This document shows, in pieces, positions 23,668-30,912 of a stretch of DNA of 35,136 nt (its first letter is position 1; each line of letters starts with the position of its first letter). The notes below the pieces were generated by a model. It did no database searches. It saw only the letters and a program-made list of their open reading frames with translations, and had not been told where the DNA came from. The stretch is taken from positions 1-35,136 of the forward strand of contig JASLXL010000068.1 of assembly GCA_030740335.1 (NCBI GenBank), read 5' to 3'. The position numbers and the translations under genes were made by a program. The stretch is from SAR202 cluster bacterium (lineage in GTDB: Bacteria > Chloroflexota > Dehalococcoidia > SAR202 > CAJWER01).

Positions 23668-24126
23668 CTATTTTCGAGTGCGAGACACCTCAAAGGCATA
23701 GTGGGGCGGGACCTCCTCACCTGCTACGTATAGGAAGAAGTAGCACCACACATCGCCCAGAAACTTGAATTCCTTGCGAAGCGACTTGACGATGGAGCCG
23801 AAGTCGGGGTGAGAGCGAATGTAGGCTTTGAAGGTGCCGTACTCAGACTCCAGATCCAGCATCTTCGCCGCGTTGCCTACGATGGCCTTTATCTTTCTTC
23901 GGTTCCGGATCACCCTCGTATCCTAGGTTAGCGCGTCGATGTCGGGCTCCACCATCACCGCAACTGCCTCGGGGTCTAAACCGCGAAAAGCCTCGCTGGT
24001 CCCGGGCCACTTGGATGCGACGACGGGCCATGAGAACCCTGCCTAGAACACCGCCTTGCTCATGACGTCGAGGTAGTCTCTCAGGTTCTTGGGGTCGATG
24101 CGTTCGGGAGTCTGTGTGGTTGGCAT
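23668..24126 (-). pseudogene. tag: DNA-3-methyladenine glycosylase I (Tag) with two in-frame amber codons
   Basis: A 153-codon frame with a well-placed ribosome binding site (AGGTGAGG) before ATG 24126. It is unbroken except for two TAG codons, at codon 28 (24045-24043) and codon 68 (23925-23923). It reads DPKNLRDYLDVMSKAVF, stop, AGFSWPVVASKWPGTSEAFR, GLDPEAVAVMVEPDIDALT, stop, DTRVIRNRRKIKAIVGNAAK, SEYGTFKAYI, SLRKEFKFLGDVWCYFF. This is the helix-hairpin core of Tag, which removes 3-methyladenine. In the family the first stop position is Gln (FQAGFSW), a single C-to-T change from CAG; the second is Glu or Gln. The N-terminal zinc-ligand region is atypical. It could be a recent pseudogene or, less likely, a readthrough gene. 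Confidence 0.8.
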
Positions 24127-24208
24127 GGACCTCACCTGTTTTCAAAGTGGCCACATGATACACGACCGCATGATTTGGACCGATCGCCCCGGCAGGCGAG
24201 GAGAGTCG

Positions 24209-24934
24209 CTATGGCACGTCCATTGTGCGTAGGCGACGGACGGTGAGCCATAGGAAGCCGGCGGTCACTAGGGCTGCGCCGACGATCGCCGCTGGGAACT
24301 CGATGACAGATTCTTCCAGGGCACTCATGCCGGTCTCGTCCATGCCGAACATGATGGACAGCGTGTAGGCCCTGATGCTGAGGTATCGCACCCCGGAGAG
24401 AAACCCGCTGATGATGCCTTCCCACAGGAAGACATAGACGAGGGCAAAACCCAGAGCGTGGCTGGAGATCAGTCCGGCCCAGGTGAATGCGGCTGAGTAT
24501 GCCACCACCCCCAGGAACACCGCTAATCCGACGGCCACCGCCGTCTGAGCCTCCACGCCGAGGGCCACAGACACCACAGCTACGCTACTGGCGGCCATCA
24601 GCGGCCCGGCCACGATGACTGTAGCCAGAAACTTTGGAAGCGCAACAAAGATCCGGCGAACGGGCTTTAGTAACAGATAGCTGAGGGTCCGGTCTTCGAG
24701 TTCGTTCCCGAAGGCTGCCGTGGCCAGAGTCATGGCGACAATCGGCATGATCGCGGCCACGATCATGCCACCGAGCATGCCTTGGACGAAATCGTCCTGG
24801 GTTGATTCGTCGTCGCCGCCCAGCACACGGACCAGCACAGTGATGACGACTGGCAGAGAAGCCAGGAAGAAGATTATCAGCAGCCGCCACCGTCCGGCTA
24901 GCTGTCGCAGCGATAGCTCGAGAATTGGGACCAT
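24209..24934 (-). CDS. ABC-2 type transporter permease (second of operon)
   Basis: A 241-residue permease with about six transmembrane segments (roughly 17-35, 55-78, 103-125, 135-160, 163-180 and 215-232) and the short soluble N-terminus of the ABC-2 export family. The coupling region LEDRTLSYLLLKPVRRIFVA between segments 2 and 3 is typical. It is the last gene of the four-gene operon; its ATG follows the preceding ATPase stop (TAG) with no gap, so translation is coupled. It would pair with the ATPase at 24935-25870. The substrate is unknown; export is likely. Confidence 0.85.
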   Translation of the reverse strand: MVPILELSLRQLAGRWRLLIIFFLASLPVVITVLVRVLGGDDESTQDDFVQGMLGGMIVAAIMPIVAMTLATAAFGNELEDRTLSYLLLKPVRRIFVALPKFLATVIVAGPLMAASSVAVVSVALGVEAQTAVAVGLAVFLGVVAYSAAFTWAGLISSHALGFALVYVFLWEGIISGFLSGVRYLSIRAYTLSIMFGMDETGMSALEESVIEFPAAIVGAALVTAGFLWLTVRRLRTMDVP

Positions 24935-25870
24935 CTATTGCTCCACAACGTAGCTGAACACGCTCTCCAGAGAATCGTCCAGCGGCGCCACTCTCATGAG
25001 GCGAATACCAGATTCCTTGGCGATTCTTGGGATGGACCTCTGGAGTGCGGACACGTTCCGGCTAAGGACCGCTATCGCGCCTTCACGATCCAGAGATACC
25101 GACTCCACCTCTTCTATCTGGACGAGGGCCGCCGCCATTTCTCTTGGCCTGTCGGAGACGACTCGGACGTTATAGGGCTGCTCGTCGAGCTTCTCACGGA
25201 TTGCACGGAAGTCGCCTGTAGCTGCGATTTTGCCGCTAACCATGAGCAAATGGCGATCCGCCAGCGTCTCGACCTCTTCGAGTATGTGTGACGAGATGAG
25301 TATTGCTCGCCCCTCAGCGACCAGTTCGCGCATGAGTCGGTGGAACTCGATTCGCTGCCTGGGGTCGGTGCCATTCAACGGTTCATCCAGCAACAGCAGC
25401 TCCGGGTCATGTACGAGCGTCGCCGCGAGCCTCATGCGCTGGAGCATCCCCCGCGAGTATGTGCCGAGGGAGCGGTGCTGCACGTTTACAAGGCCGACTC
25501 GCTCTATCGCCAGGTCCACTGCCGGTCCGATAGGATCCAACTCGTGCAGTCGAGCCGCGAACTCCACAAAGCGACGCCCCGTGTAGAATCCGTAAACGTC
25601 CTCATGCTCGGACATGACGCCCAGATGGCGGTAGAGGTCGAGGTTGTTACGGACAGGACCGCCGAGAACCTCTACCTCACCTTCGGAGGGTGTCGCGAGG
25701 CCTGCGATCATGTGCATGATCGTTGTCTTGCCGGCGCCGTTGGGTCCCAGCAGGGTCGTGATTCCGGGATATACCTTGAAGGACACATCGTTGACTGCGA
25801 CGACGCTACCGAACCATTTTGAGACGCTATTCAGGGATATTACTGGCTGTATTTCAGTAGCTGGATTCAT
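24935..25870 (-). CDS. ABC transporter ATP-binding protein (second of operon)
   Basis: A 311-residue ATPase: Walker A TLLGPNGAGKTTIMH, Q-loop region, signature YSRGMLQRMRLA in place of the usual LSGGQ, Walker B LLLLDEPLNGTDP, and the switch His in ISSHILEEVE. The C-terminal extension of about 90 residues is the accessory domain seen in drug and lipid exporters of the ABC-2 type. Start: the frame is open to 25894, but ATG 25870 overlaps the stop of the upstream permease in an ATGA, which fixes it. It works with the permease immediately downstream. Confidence 0.9.
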   Translation of the reverse strand: MNPATEIQPVISLNSVSKWFGSVVAVNDVSFKVYPGITTLLGPNGAGKTTIMHMIAGLATPSEGEVEVLGGPVRNNLDLYRHLGVMSEHEDVYGFYTGRRFVEFAARLHELDPIGPAVDLAIERVGLVNVQHRSLGTYSRGMLQRMRLAATLVHDPELLLLDEPLNGTDPRQRIEFHRLMRELVAEGRAILISSHILEEVETLADRHLLMVSGKIAATGDFRAIREKLDEQPYNVRVVSDRPREMAAALVQIEEVESVSLDREGAIAVLSRNVSALQRSIPRIAKESGIRLMRVAPLDDSLESVFSYVVEQ

Positions 25871-26838
25871 ATCTGAATCTTCTTGTAGCGCCACACGAGA
25901 ACGACGGTCGGGCCCAGTGTGAGGAGGAAATATACTCCGATGGGGATTCCTATGGGCAGCTCAGCCACGGCCTGGTATGACGGATCGCTGTTCACCTCGT
26001 CAAAAATCCAATCACTGATATAGATTGGCGCCCCACCCAGGTTGATGAGACCGAACCACTTTGCGTATTCGCCGGTCACCGGCTCGCATTCCTCACTCGT
26101 TACTGTGACCTGCCGGCCGCCGCTGCTGTCCGTGATTTCGACGCGCTCCTCGTGATCAGGGCATTCGGTCAGGGCGCTTGCGGTCGCCAATGAAATGATG
26201 AATAGGCCGATGACGAAGCCAGCGGCGAATGCGCGACGGGTAGTAAAGGCGGAAATCGCGAGCGGGATGGTGGTAGTAAACGCGGCCACTGCCAGGCCTG
26301 CCGCGAGGAATCTTGGTGCATCGCGCCAGTTGTCGCGTAGATAATCAATCGGCTCAGGGGCTGCGAAGATGGATCCGACGAACAGAACGATCTGCCCTGA
26401 GTAGACCAGTGTCAGCGTGATCGTGAAAAACGCGAGCCAGCGGCCTATGACGTAATCATCGGAGGTCAGCGGCCGGACCAGGTAGAGGTGGAGAACGCGG
26501 TCGCGCCGGTCGGGGCAAAGTAGCTCGGGTGCAATGATCGCCGAGAATATTAGCACCAGAATCGATACGAGTTGGTAGTAGTCGGCGTGGCCCGGGACTT
26601 GCGATCCTGCTCCTAGTTCTTCCGCAGTCGACGCGATCAGTACGAACACGACGGCCGGGGTCATTACCGATGCGAACAGGAGCAGCGGCAGTATTTTGGC
26701 GCGGGTGCTGCGGCCAAGGCCCAGGGCGGTGCGGACGCCGTTGGTCCACAGCGCCTTGCGGGCGCGCATCCGGCCCTCGCGAGGGCCATCGTAGTGCTGA
26801 TAACCTAGGTCGAATACCTCGGCGTTTGATTGTGTCAT
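25867..26838 (-). CDS. ABC-2 type transporter permease (first of operon)
   Basis: A 323-residue permease that opens with the cytoplasmic motif GYQHYDGPREGRMRARKALW, common in one ABC-2 subfamily, and has about six transmembrane segments. A large external loop of about 60 residues (roughly 230-290) lies before the last helix. That loop contains two cysteines (TECPDHEE and EECEPVT) that could bridge. It overlaps the previous ATPase stop by four bases (ATGA) and the next ATPase start by four bases. It pairs with the ATPase at 26835-27737. Confidence 0.88.
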   Translation of the reverse strand: MTQSNAEVFDLGYQHYDGPREGRMRARKALWTNGVRTALGLGRSTRAKILPLLLFASVMTPAVVFVLIASTAEELGAGSQVPGHADYYQLVSILVLIFSAIIAPELLCPDRRDRVLHLYLVRPLTSDDYVIGRWLAFFTITLTLVYSGQIVLFVGSIFAAPEPIDYLRDNWRDAPRFLAAGLAVAAFTTTIPLAISAFTTRRAFAAGFVIGLFIISLATASALTECPDHEERVEITDSSGGRQVTVTSEECEPVTGEYAKWFGLINLGGAPIYISDWIFDEVNSDPSYQAVAELPIGIPIGVYFLLTLGPTVVLVWRYKKIQI

Positions 26839-27737
26839 TCGCTGTTGTTCTCGAATATCTCTGTCAGCTTGTGGCGCCGCGGGGCCATGCGTCGGAGGCG
26901 CGCATCGACCTCGACGATGGCGTCTCGAATCTCGTCGTACTGCTCGTCGCTGGCGTCCTCCACTACGACTGACGCCCCGTCGATGGACGGCTCCATGCCA
27001 CGTCGTTTGAGCGACAAGACCAGCTCGTCACGGCGGTCGTCGACATCGATGTAAAGGGTCTGTGTCTCCCTCGTGAACTGGGCGACGTCCCCCTCTTCCG
27101 TGATGTGGCCACCGTCCAGTAGGATGACGCGGTCGCATGTGCGCTCCACGTCGCCCATCAGGTGAGAAGAGAGCACGATGCTAATTCCGAAGTCCTTGCC
27201 GGTGCGCCGGATCAGGACCAGCATCTCCTCGCGTCCCGCCGGGTCGAGGCCGGCGGTGGGCTCGTCCATTAGGACGAGGACAGGGTCGTGTACCAGGGCC
27301 TGGGCCAGCTTGACACGCTGCTGCATGCCCGTCGAGTACTCGCCGATGGAGCGGTAGCGCTCCTCGTCCAAGCCCACGTGTCGCAGAACGTCTGCGGCGC
27401 GGGTCCTGGCATGGGACGGGGGCAGGCCGCTTACCTGGGCCATGTGAGTCAGGAACTCGGAAGCGGTTACTGCGCTGGGAAGGCAATCGTGCTCCGGCAT
27501 GTACCCGAGCCGGCTGCGTATCTCCACCGATTCGTAGGGCTTTTCGCCCATCACCTCCGCCGAGCCCGAGGTCGGCTTGATGAGCCCCAGGAACAGCTTG
27601 ATGGCTGTGCTTTTGCCCGCGCCGTTGGGACCGAGCAGTCCGGTTATTCCGCTTTCCACCTCGAAAGATACCGACTGTAGTGCGGTGGTGGAACCATAGA
27701 TTTTGGTCAGACCGCTTGCTTGGAGAAGTGGAGGCAT
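26835..27737 (-). CDS. ABC transporter ATP-binding protein (first of operon)
   Basis: A 300-residue ATPase heading the four-gene exporter operon. Walker A is in GLLGPNGAGKSTAIKL, signature YSTGMQQRVKLA, Walker B LVLMDEPTAGLDP, switch His in LSSHLMGDVE, then an accessory C-terminal domain. ATG 27737 has no ribosome binding site; a TATACT -10 box ends only seven bases before it, so the mRNA is probably leaderless. The operon ATPase-permease-ATPase-permease, with overlapping ATGA joints and abutting genes, suggests either two exporters made together or one heteromeric complex. Confidence 0.9.
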   Translation of the reverse strand: MPPLLQASGLTKIYGSTTALQSVSFEVESGITGLLGPNGAGKSTAIKLFLGLIKPTSGSAEVMGEKPYESVEIRSRLGYMPEHDCLPSAVTASEFLTHMAQVSGLPPSHARTRAADVLRHVGLDEERYRSIGEYSTGMQQRVKLAQALVHDPVLVLMDEPTAGLDPAGREEMLVLIRRTGKDFGISIVLSSHLMGDVERTCDRVILLDGGHITEEGDVAQFTRETQTLYIDVDDRRDELVLSLKRRGMEPSIDGASVVVEDASDEQYDEIRDAIVEVDARLRRMAPRRHKLTEIFENNSE

Positions 27738-27744
27738 TGTGCGT

Positions 27745-27750
27745 AGTATA
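27745..27750 (-). promoter_or_regulatory. -10 box of the ABC operon (leaderless arrangement)
   Basis: Minus-strand TATACT at 27750-27745, seven bases before the ATG at 27737. Transcription would begin at or within a base or two of the start codon. The -35 region (ACGACA about 19 bases upstream) is poor. Confidence 0.5.
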
Positions 27751-27864
27751 GCCCACGGAAGCTGCTACCTGTCGTTTAGGAGACGAGATGATGTTATTCG
27801 ACGCGCCTTGCTGAGGGTATCGGCTATATGGATGATTCGCCCTAGCATATTCAACGGAGGTGCT

Positions 27865-27896
27865 GGTCATGCGCACGCTGGGTCGGGTGGGGCTAG
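27865..27896 (+). repeat. Dispersed GCGCACGCT-type repeat, copy 3
   Basis: GGTCATGCGCACGCTGGGTC followed by GGGTGGGGCTAG; an inverted partner lies at 27959-27992. Confidence 0.5.
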
Positions 27897-27958
27897 TTAA
27901 TTCCAGGGGATTGGCGGCTGCGCAAACCTCTCGAACCGTCACTTAGATTTGCCGTATG

Positions 27959-27992
27959 CCTAACCCCCGCCCAACTAAGCGTGCGCAGCACC
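27959..27992 (-). repeat. Dispersed GCGCACGCT-type repeat, copy 4
   Basis: Minus strand GGTGCTGCGCACGCTTAGTT followed by GGGCGGGGGTTAGG. It is nearly identical to copy 1 at the thiolase end and forms an inverted pair with copy 3. Confidence 0.55.
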
Positions 27993-28075
27993 AGCACCTT
28001 GTGGGGGGATGGGATCGCTGGTACGCTTCGGGCGGCGCTGTAGTTGGCGCTAGTAACCCCGCTTTGAGGTGGCAG

Positions 28076-29467
28076 ATGAACGTAATCTGGATTGTTGCTG
28101 ACACGTTTCGCCAGGACCATCTGGGCGCCTATGGCAAGGCGCCGGTCATGACCCCATCTCTAGACGCGTTGGCCGCGAAGTCTACCCGGTTCAACAGGCA
28201 CTATGCGGCTGGTTTCCCTACGATGCCAACCCGAGCCGATCATGCGACGGGTCGGTGGACGATGTCGTATATGGGCTGGGAGCCCCTGCCGGTGGATTCG
28301 ATAACACTTGCCGAGACTCTGGCGGCCGATGGGGTTCATACTGCTGCGATGGTGGATACGCCGTTCTACCTGCGCGGTGGTATGAACTATGACCAGGGCT
28401 TCCAGACGTTTTCGATGCACTCGGGCCAGGAGGGCTCGGTGACGCGGCTCATCGAGACGCATCATCACGAGTCCCGCGATATCAAGGCGGCCTGGCGTTA
28501 TGAAGGGGACCGCAATGTGGCGCAGACCGTCACGGGCGCCATGCAGTGGTTACAGGGACATCACAAGGAGGAGTTCTTCCTCTATATCGACACGTGGGAT
28601 CCCCACGAGCCGTGGGACGCTCCGTCCTATTACACCGAGCTGTACATGCCGGACTACGACGGTGAGGTTGTGCAGCCCATCTATGGCCACTGGCAGGATG
28701 CGCCGGGTTACACCGATGCAAGGGTGCGGAAGGCGCTAGCCTCCTACAGGGGCGAGGTTACGATGGTCGACACCTGGATGGGCTACCTGCTGAGGATGGT
28801 CGAGAACATGAGGCTGATGGAGAATACCGCGATCATCTTTACGTCGGATCACGGATTCTACTTCGGTGAGCACGATGGGCTCTTTGGCAAGCTTACGTTT
28901 GACAAGGGACCGGACGGCGCACTGTTCAAGCATGGCGATGCGAACGCACGCTGGGACTTTTCGCCACTCTATGAGGAGATAGTGCTGCTGCCGCTGCTGG
29001 TCTACGTACCGGGCGCAGATCCAGGCGTCTACGGAGGACTTACTTCTGCCGTGGATGTTATGCCGACCGTTCTGGAGATGATGGATAGGCCGGTTCCGGA
29101 GTGGGTCGAGGGGATTTCAATGCTGCCCGGGGTCCACGATCGCTCGGCTCCGGGTCGTGATTTTACCGTATCGACCGTTCCGTTCGCCAATCCGGGCGAC
29201 CCGGTGCGATCGGTGGACAATATCCGGAGACAGCTGGGACGCGCTCCGGTAACGACTGTTACTACCGACGAGTGGTCGCTCCTGTACAGTGTGGATGAGG
29301 GTGCGTCGCAGTTGTATCATCTGCCGACTGACCCGAACCAGACGAACGACCTGATTTCGGGCAAGGGTGATATTGCCGGCGATGTCCACCAGAGCCTGAT
29401 CAAGTTCATGAACGAGACCCGTGTGCCAGAGGGCCTGGTCAAGCCGAGATCAAGCCTCCTCCTATAA
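28076..29467 (+). CDS. Sulfatase-superfamily hydrolase with Thr at the nucleophile position
   Basis: A 463-residue alkaline-phosphatase-superfamily enzyme close to type I sulfatases. It opens MNVIWIVADTFRQDHLG (metal Asp 9), has DTWDPHEPW (His 177) and TSDHGFYFGEH (Asp 258, His 259), all metal-site hallmarks. The active-site motif, normally Cys or Ser-X-Pro-X-Arg with the first residue turned into formylglycine, here reads TMPTR (residues 49-53) in AAGFPTMPTRADHATGRW. Thr cannot become formylglycine, so the enzyme may be a phosphodiesterase, phosphonate hydrolase or phosphatase using Thr directly, as NPP-type enzymes do. ATG 28076 follows GAGGTGG; the upstream 40 codons are not protein-like. 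It has no signal peptide. The Asp-box protein follows 229 bases downstream. Confidence 0.88.
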   Translation: MNVIWIVADTFRQDHLGAYGKAPVMTPSLDALAAKSTRFNRHYAAGFPTMPTRADHATGRWTMSYMGWEPLPVDSITLAETLAADGVHTAAMVDTPFYLRGGMNYDQGFQTFSMHSGQEGSVTRLIETHHHESRDIKAAWRYEGDRNVAQTVTGAMQWLQGHHKEEFFLYIDTWDPHEPWDAPSYYTELYMPDYDGEVVQPIYGHWQDAPGYTDARVRKALASYRGEVTMVDTWMGYLLRMVENMRLMENTAIIFTSDHGFYFGEHDGLFGKLTFDKGPDGALFKHGDANARWDFSPLYEEIVLLPLLVYVPGADPGVYGGLTSAVDVMPTVLEMMDRPVPEWVEGISMLPGVHDRSAPGRDFTVSTVPFANPGDPVRSVDNIRRQLGRAPVTTVTTDEWSLLYSVDEGASQLYHLPTDPNQTNDLISGKGDIAGDVHQSLIKFMNETRVPEGLVKPRSSLLL

Positions 29468-29473
29468 GTGCTG

Positions 29474-29504
29474 CGGTGCTGCGCACGCTGGGTAGGCTCG
29501 CGCC
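29474..29504 (+). repeat. Dispersed GCGCACGCT-type repeat, copy 5
   Basis: CGGTGCTGCGCACGCTGGGT followed by AGGCTCGCGCC, six bases after the sulfatase stop. Confidence 0.5.
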
Positions 29505-29560
29505 AGGGGGGGTGCGTACGCGATCAGGGGTGCTGCACGATTGGGCTTGCAGATGGGCGG

Positions 29561-29643
29561 TGGTTCGACGGGCTCACCATGAGCGGAAGACGGCAGCGCA
29601 CCATGAAGGCCTATCCTCCGCTCACCCTGAGCCTGTCGAAGGG
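29561..29643 (+). repeat. REP-like palindrome, copy 4 (two arms)
   Basis: Arm TGGTTCGACGGGCTCACCAT (29561-29580) continues GAGCGGA; the second arm, 29617-29643, is TCCGCTCACCCTGAGCCTGT followed by CGAAGGG. The same two arms as 5512-5578, in reverse orientation. Confidence 0.75.
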
Positions 29644-29696
29644 CCTCGCCGCAGTTGTAGAATTGCGTTCCAAACTCGTACTTGAGGAACAAGAAC

Positions 29697-30827
29697 ATGC
29701 AGATTGTGGCTGGTGGTGTTATCTGGGATGGCAATGATGCTCCCATCGAGCACAGGACGTGCGTACGAACCAATGTCTCGTTGGCCAGTGACGGCACCCT
29801 GTACGTTGCGTTCCGGTGGGGCAGCGCTCGCGAGTCGCTTGACGGCCACGAGGGCCTCATGGCCAGCGTCGATATGGGGGAGACGTGGGAGGTGCGCTTC
29901 GACGGCTGCGGCATGGGTTCCTGGGATGGGGTTCCGGGAGAGGTCAAAGGGTTCGAGACGTTTGAGACGGCGCCTGGCGAACTGTTGGGGACGGGGTTGG
30001 GGTCGGACGCGTCCGACCCGGATGCGCCATTTATCCACCCTGAAACACAGGGCCTGCTGCCGATGCGCATCTTTCATACTGATTCCTCGGACGGAGGCCG
30101 CACGTGGGGGCCGCGACGCAGGATCGAGACGCCGCCATATCCGGGTTCGCCCTGTAGCCACGTAGTCCGGCTTTCCAATGGGTCCCTTGCTCAGCCGTAC
30201 GAGTATTGGAAGGTATATGAGGATCCATCGCCCGCCCGTCCTGGCGCAAGGATCCTGTTGTCTCATGACGATGGGGCCACGTGGGATGAGGATGTGCTCG
30301 TTGCAGAGCACCCAGACAATGCACTGTACTACTGGGACCAGCGCATCGACGTTCACCCTGAGACGGGTCAGCTAGTTGCCATGTTCTGGACCCACAGCCC
30401 TGTTACAGGCGAGGTGCAGGAAGTGCATGTCGCCTGGGGCAGCCCGGATGGCCGCTCGTGGTCTATCCCGCAGGGCACGGGACTGCCGGGCCAACACTGC
30501 CAGGGTGTGCCGCTGGGAGGGGATCGGCTGCTTGCGATCTACTCTCGTCGCAGTGATCCGCCGGGAATCGTGGCATCGATCAGCGAAGACTTTGGGCAGA
30601 CGTGGGATCGGGCTAGGGATCTGAGTGTCTACGACAGTGGGGTCGGGACGGAGTCGGGGGCCAGTGGATCAAGGGAGCAGGCCGACCTGTGGGCTGACAT
30701 GGTCGCCTGGAGGTTCGGGCATTCGCGGGGTGTAACGCTGCCGAACGGCGAGGCGTTTGTCGTGTACTACGGAGGTGACGACACGGTTAAACGCGCTCGT
30801 TGGGCGAGGATCTCGCCACAGTCTTAG
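29697..30827 (+). CDS. Asp-box (BNR) sialidase-like beta-propeller protein
   Basis: A 376-residue protein with five copies of the sialidase Asp-box motif S-X-D-X-G-X-T-W: ASVDMGETWE, TDSSDGGRTWG, LSHDDGATWD, WGSPDGRSWS and ISEDFGQTWD. They are spaced as in a six-bladed propeller of the exo-alpha-sialidase fold. Such proteins may be glycosidases or carbohydrate-binding or lyase relatives; the Arg triad of true sialidases cannot be confirmed by eye. It has no signal peptide, so it is probably cytoplasmic. ATG 29697 follows GAGGA by eight bases; TTG 29682 is in frame but less likely. Its neighbour is the sulfatase-like gene, and the two might process the same modified carbohydrate. It ends before a perfect terminator palindrome. 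Confidence 0.82.
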   Translation: MQIVAGGVIWDGNDAPIEHRTCVRTNVSLASDGTLYVAFRWGSARESLDGHEGLMASVDMGETWEVRFDGCGMGSWDGVPGEVKGFETFETAPGELLGTGLGSDASDPDAPFIHPETQGLLPMRIFHTDSSDGGRTWGPRRRIETPPYPGSPCSHVVRLSNGSLAQPYEYWKVYEDPSPARPGARILLSHDDGATWDEDVLVAEHPDNALYYWDQRIDVHPETGQLVAMFWTHSPVTGEVQEVHVAWGSPDGRSWSIPQGTGLPGQHCQGVPLGGDRLLAIYSRRSDPPGIVASISEDFGQTWDRARDLSVYDSGVGTESGASGSREQADLWADMVAWRFGHSRGVTLPNGEAFVVYYGGDDTVKRARWARISPQS

Positions 30828-30834
30828 TACAACG

Positions 30835-30866
30835 GGAGTGCAGAGGGGCTGCGCCCCTTTGCATCT
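30835..30866 (-). repeat. Family B-like G/C stem element, copy 3
   Basis: GTGCAGAGGGGCTGCGCCCC followed by TTTGCATC contains a self-complementary AGGGGC-TGC-GCCCCT stem. Read on the minus strand it resembles the AGGGGCTGTGCCTCTCTGCAC part of the copy at 5419-5472. Confidence 0.4.
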
Positions 30867-30875
30867 TGAAGTCTT

Positions 30876-30909
30876 ACACCTGGGGGGCACGTGCCCCCCA
30901 GGTGTTTTT
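30876..30909. terminator. Bidirectional terminator between convergent genes
   Basis: A perfect 30-base palindrome, ACACCTGGGGGGCAC (30876-30890) with GTGCCCCCCAGGTGT (30891-30905), continues into TTTT on the plus side. It separates the Asp-box gene from the FAH-family gene. Confidence 0.9.
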
Positions 30910-30912
30910 GAT

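Larger units (their letters stand above)
27751..28075. other. Divergent intergenic region between ABC operon and sulfatase gene
   Basis: About 325 bases without a convincing gene. It contains an inverted pair of the GCGCACGCT-type repeat (27865-27896 and 27959-27992). An open frame from 27956 merely runs into the sulfatase and shows no protein-like character before 28076. Confidence 0.5.

Noticed and set aside
23668..24126. Genome-wide recoding of TAG as an amino acid
   Set aside because: Many intact genes here (for example those ending at 5341, 10953, 13198, 15300, 20608 and 21950) use TAG as their normal stop with nothing protein-like after it, so the ambers in the Tag and LonB frames are better read as lesions.
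27956..28075. Longer sulfatase start at 27956
   Set aside because: The first 40 codons overlap a dispersed repeat and are unlike any sulfatase N-terminus, whereas ATG 28076 has a ribosome binding site and begins at the first beta strand.
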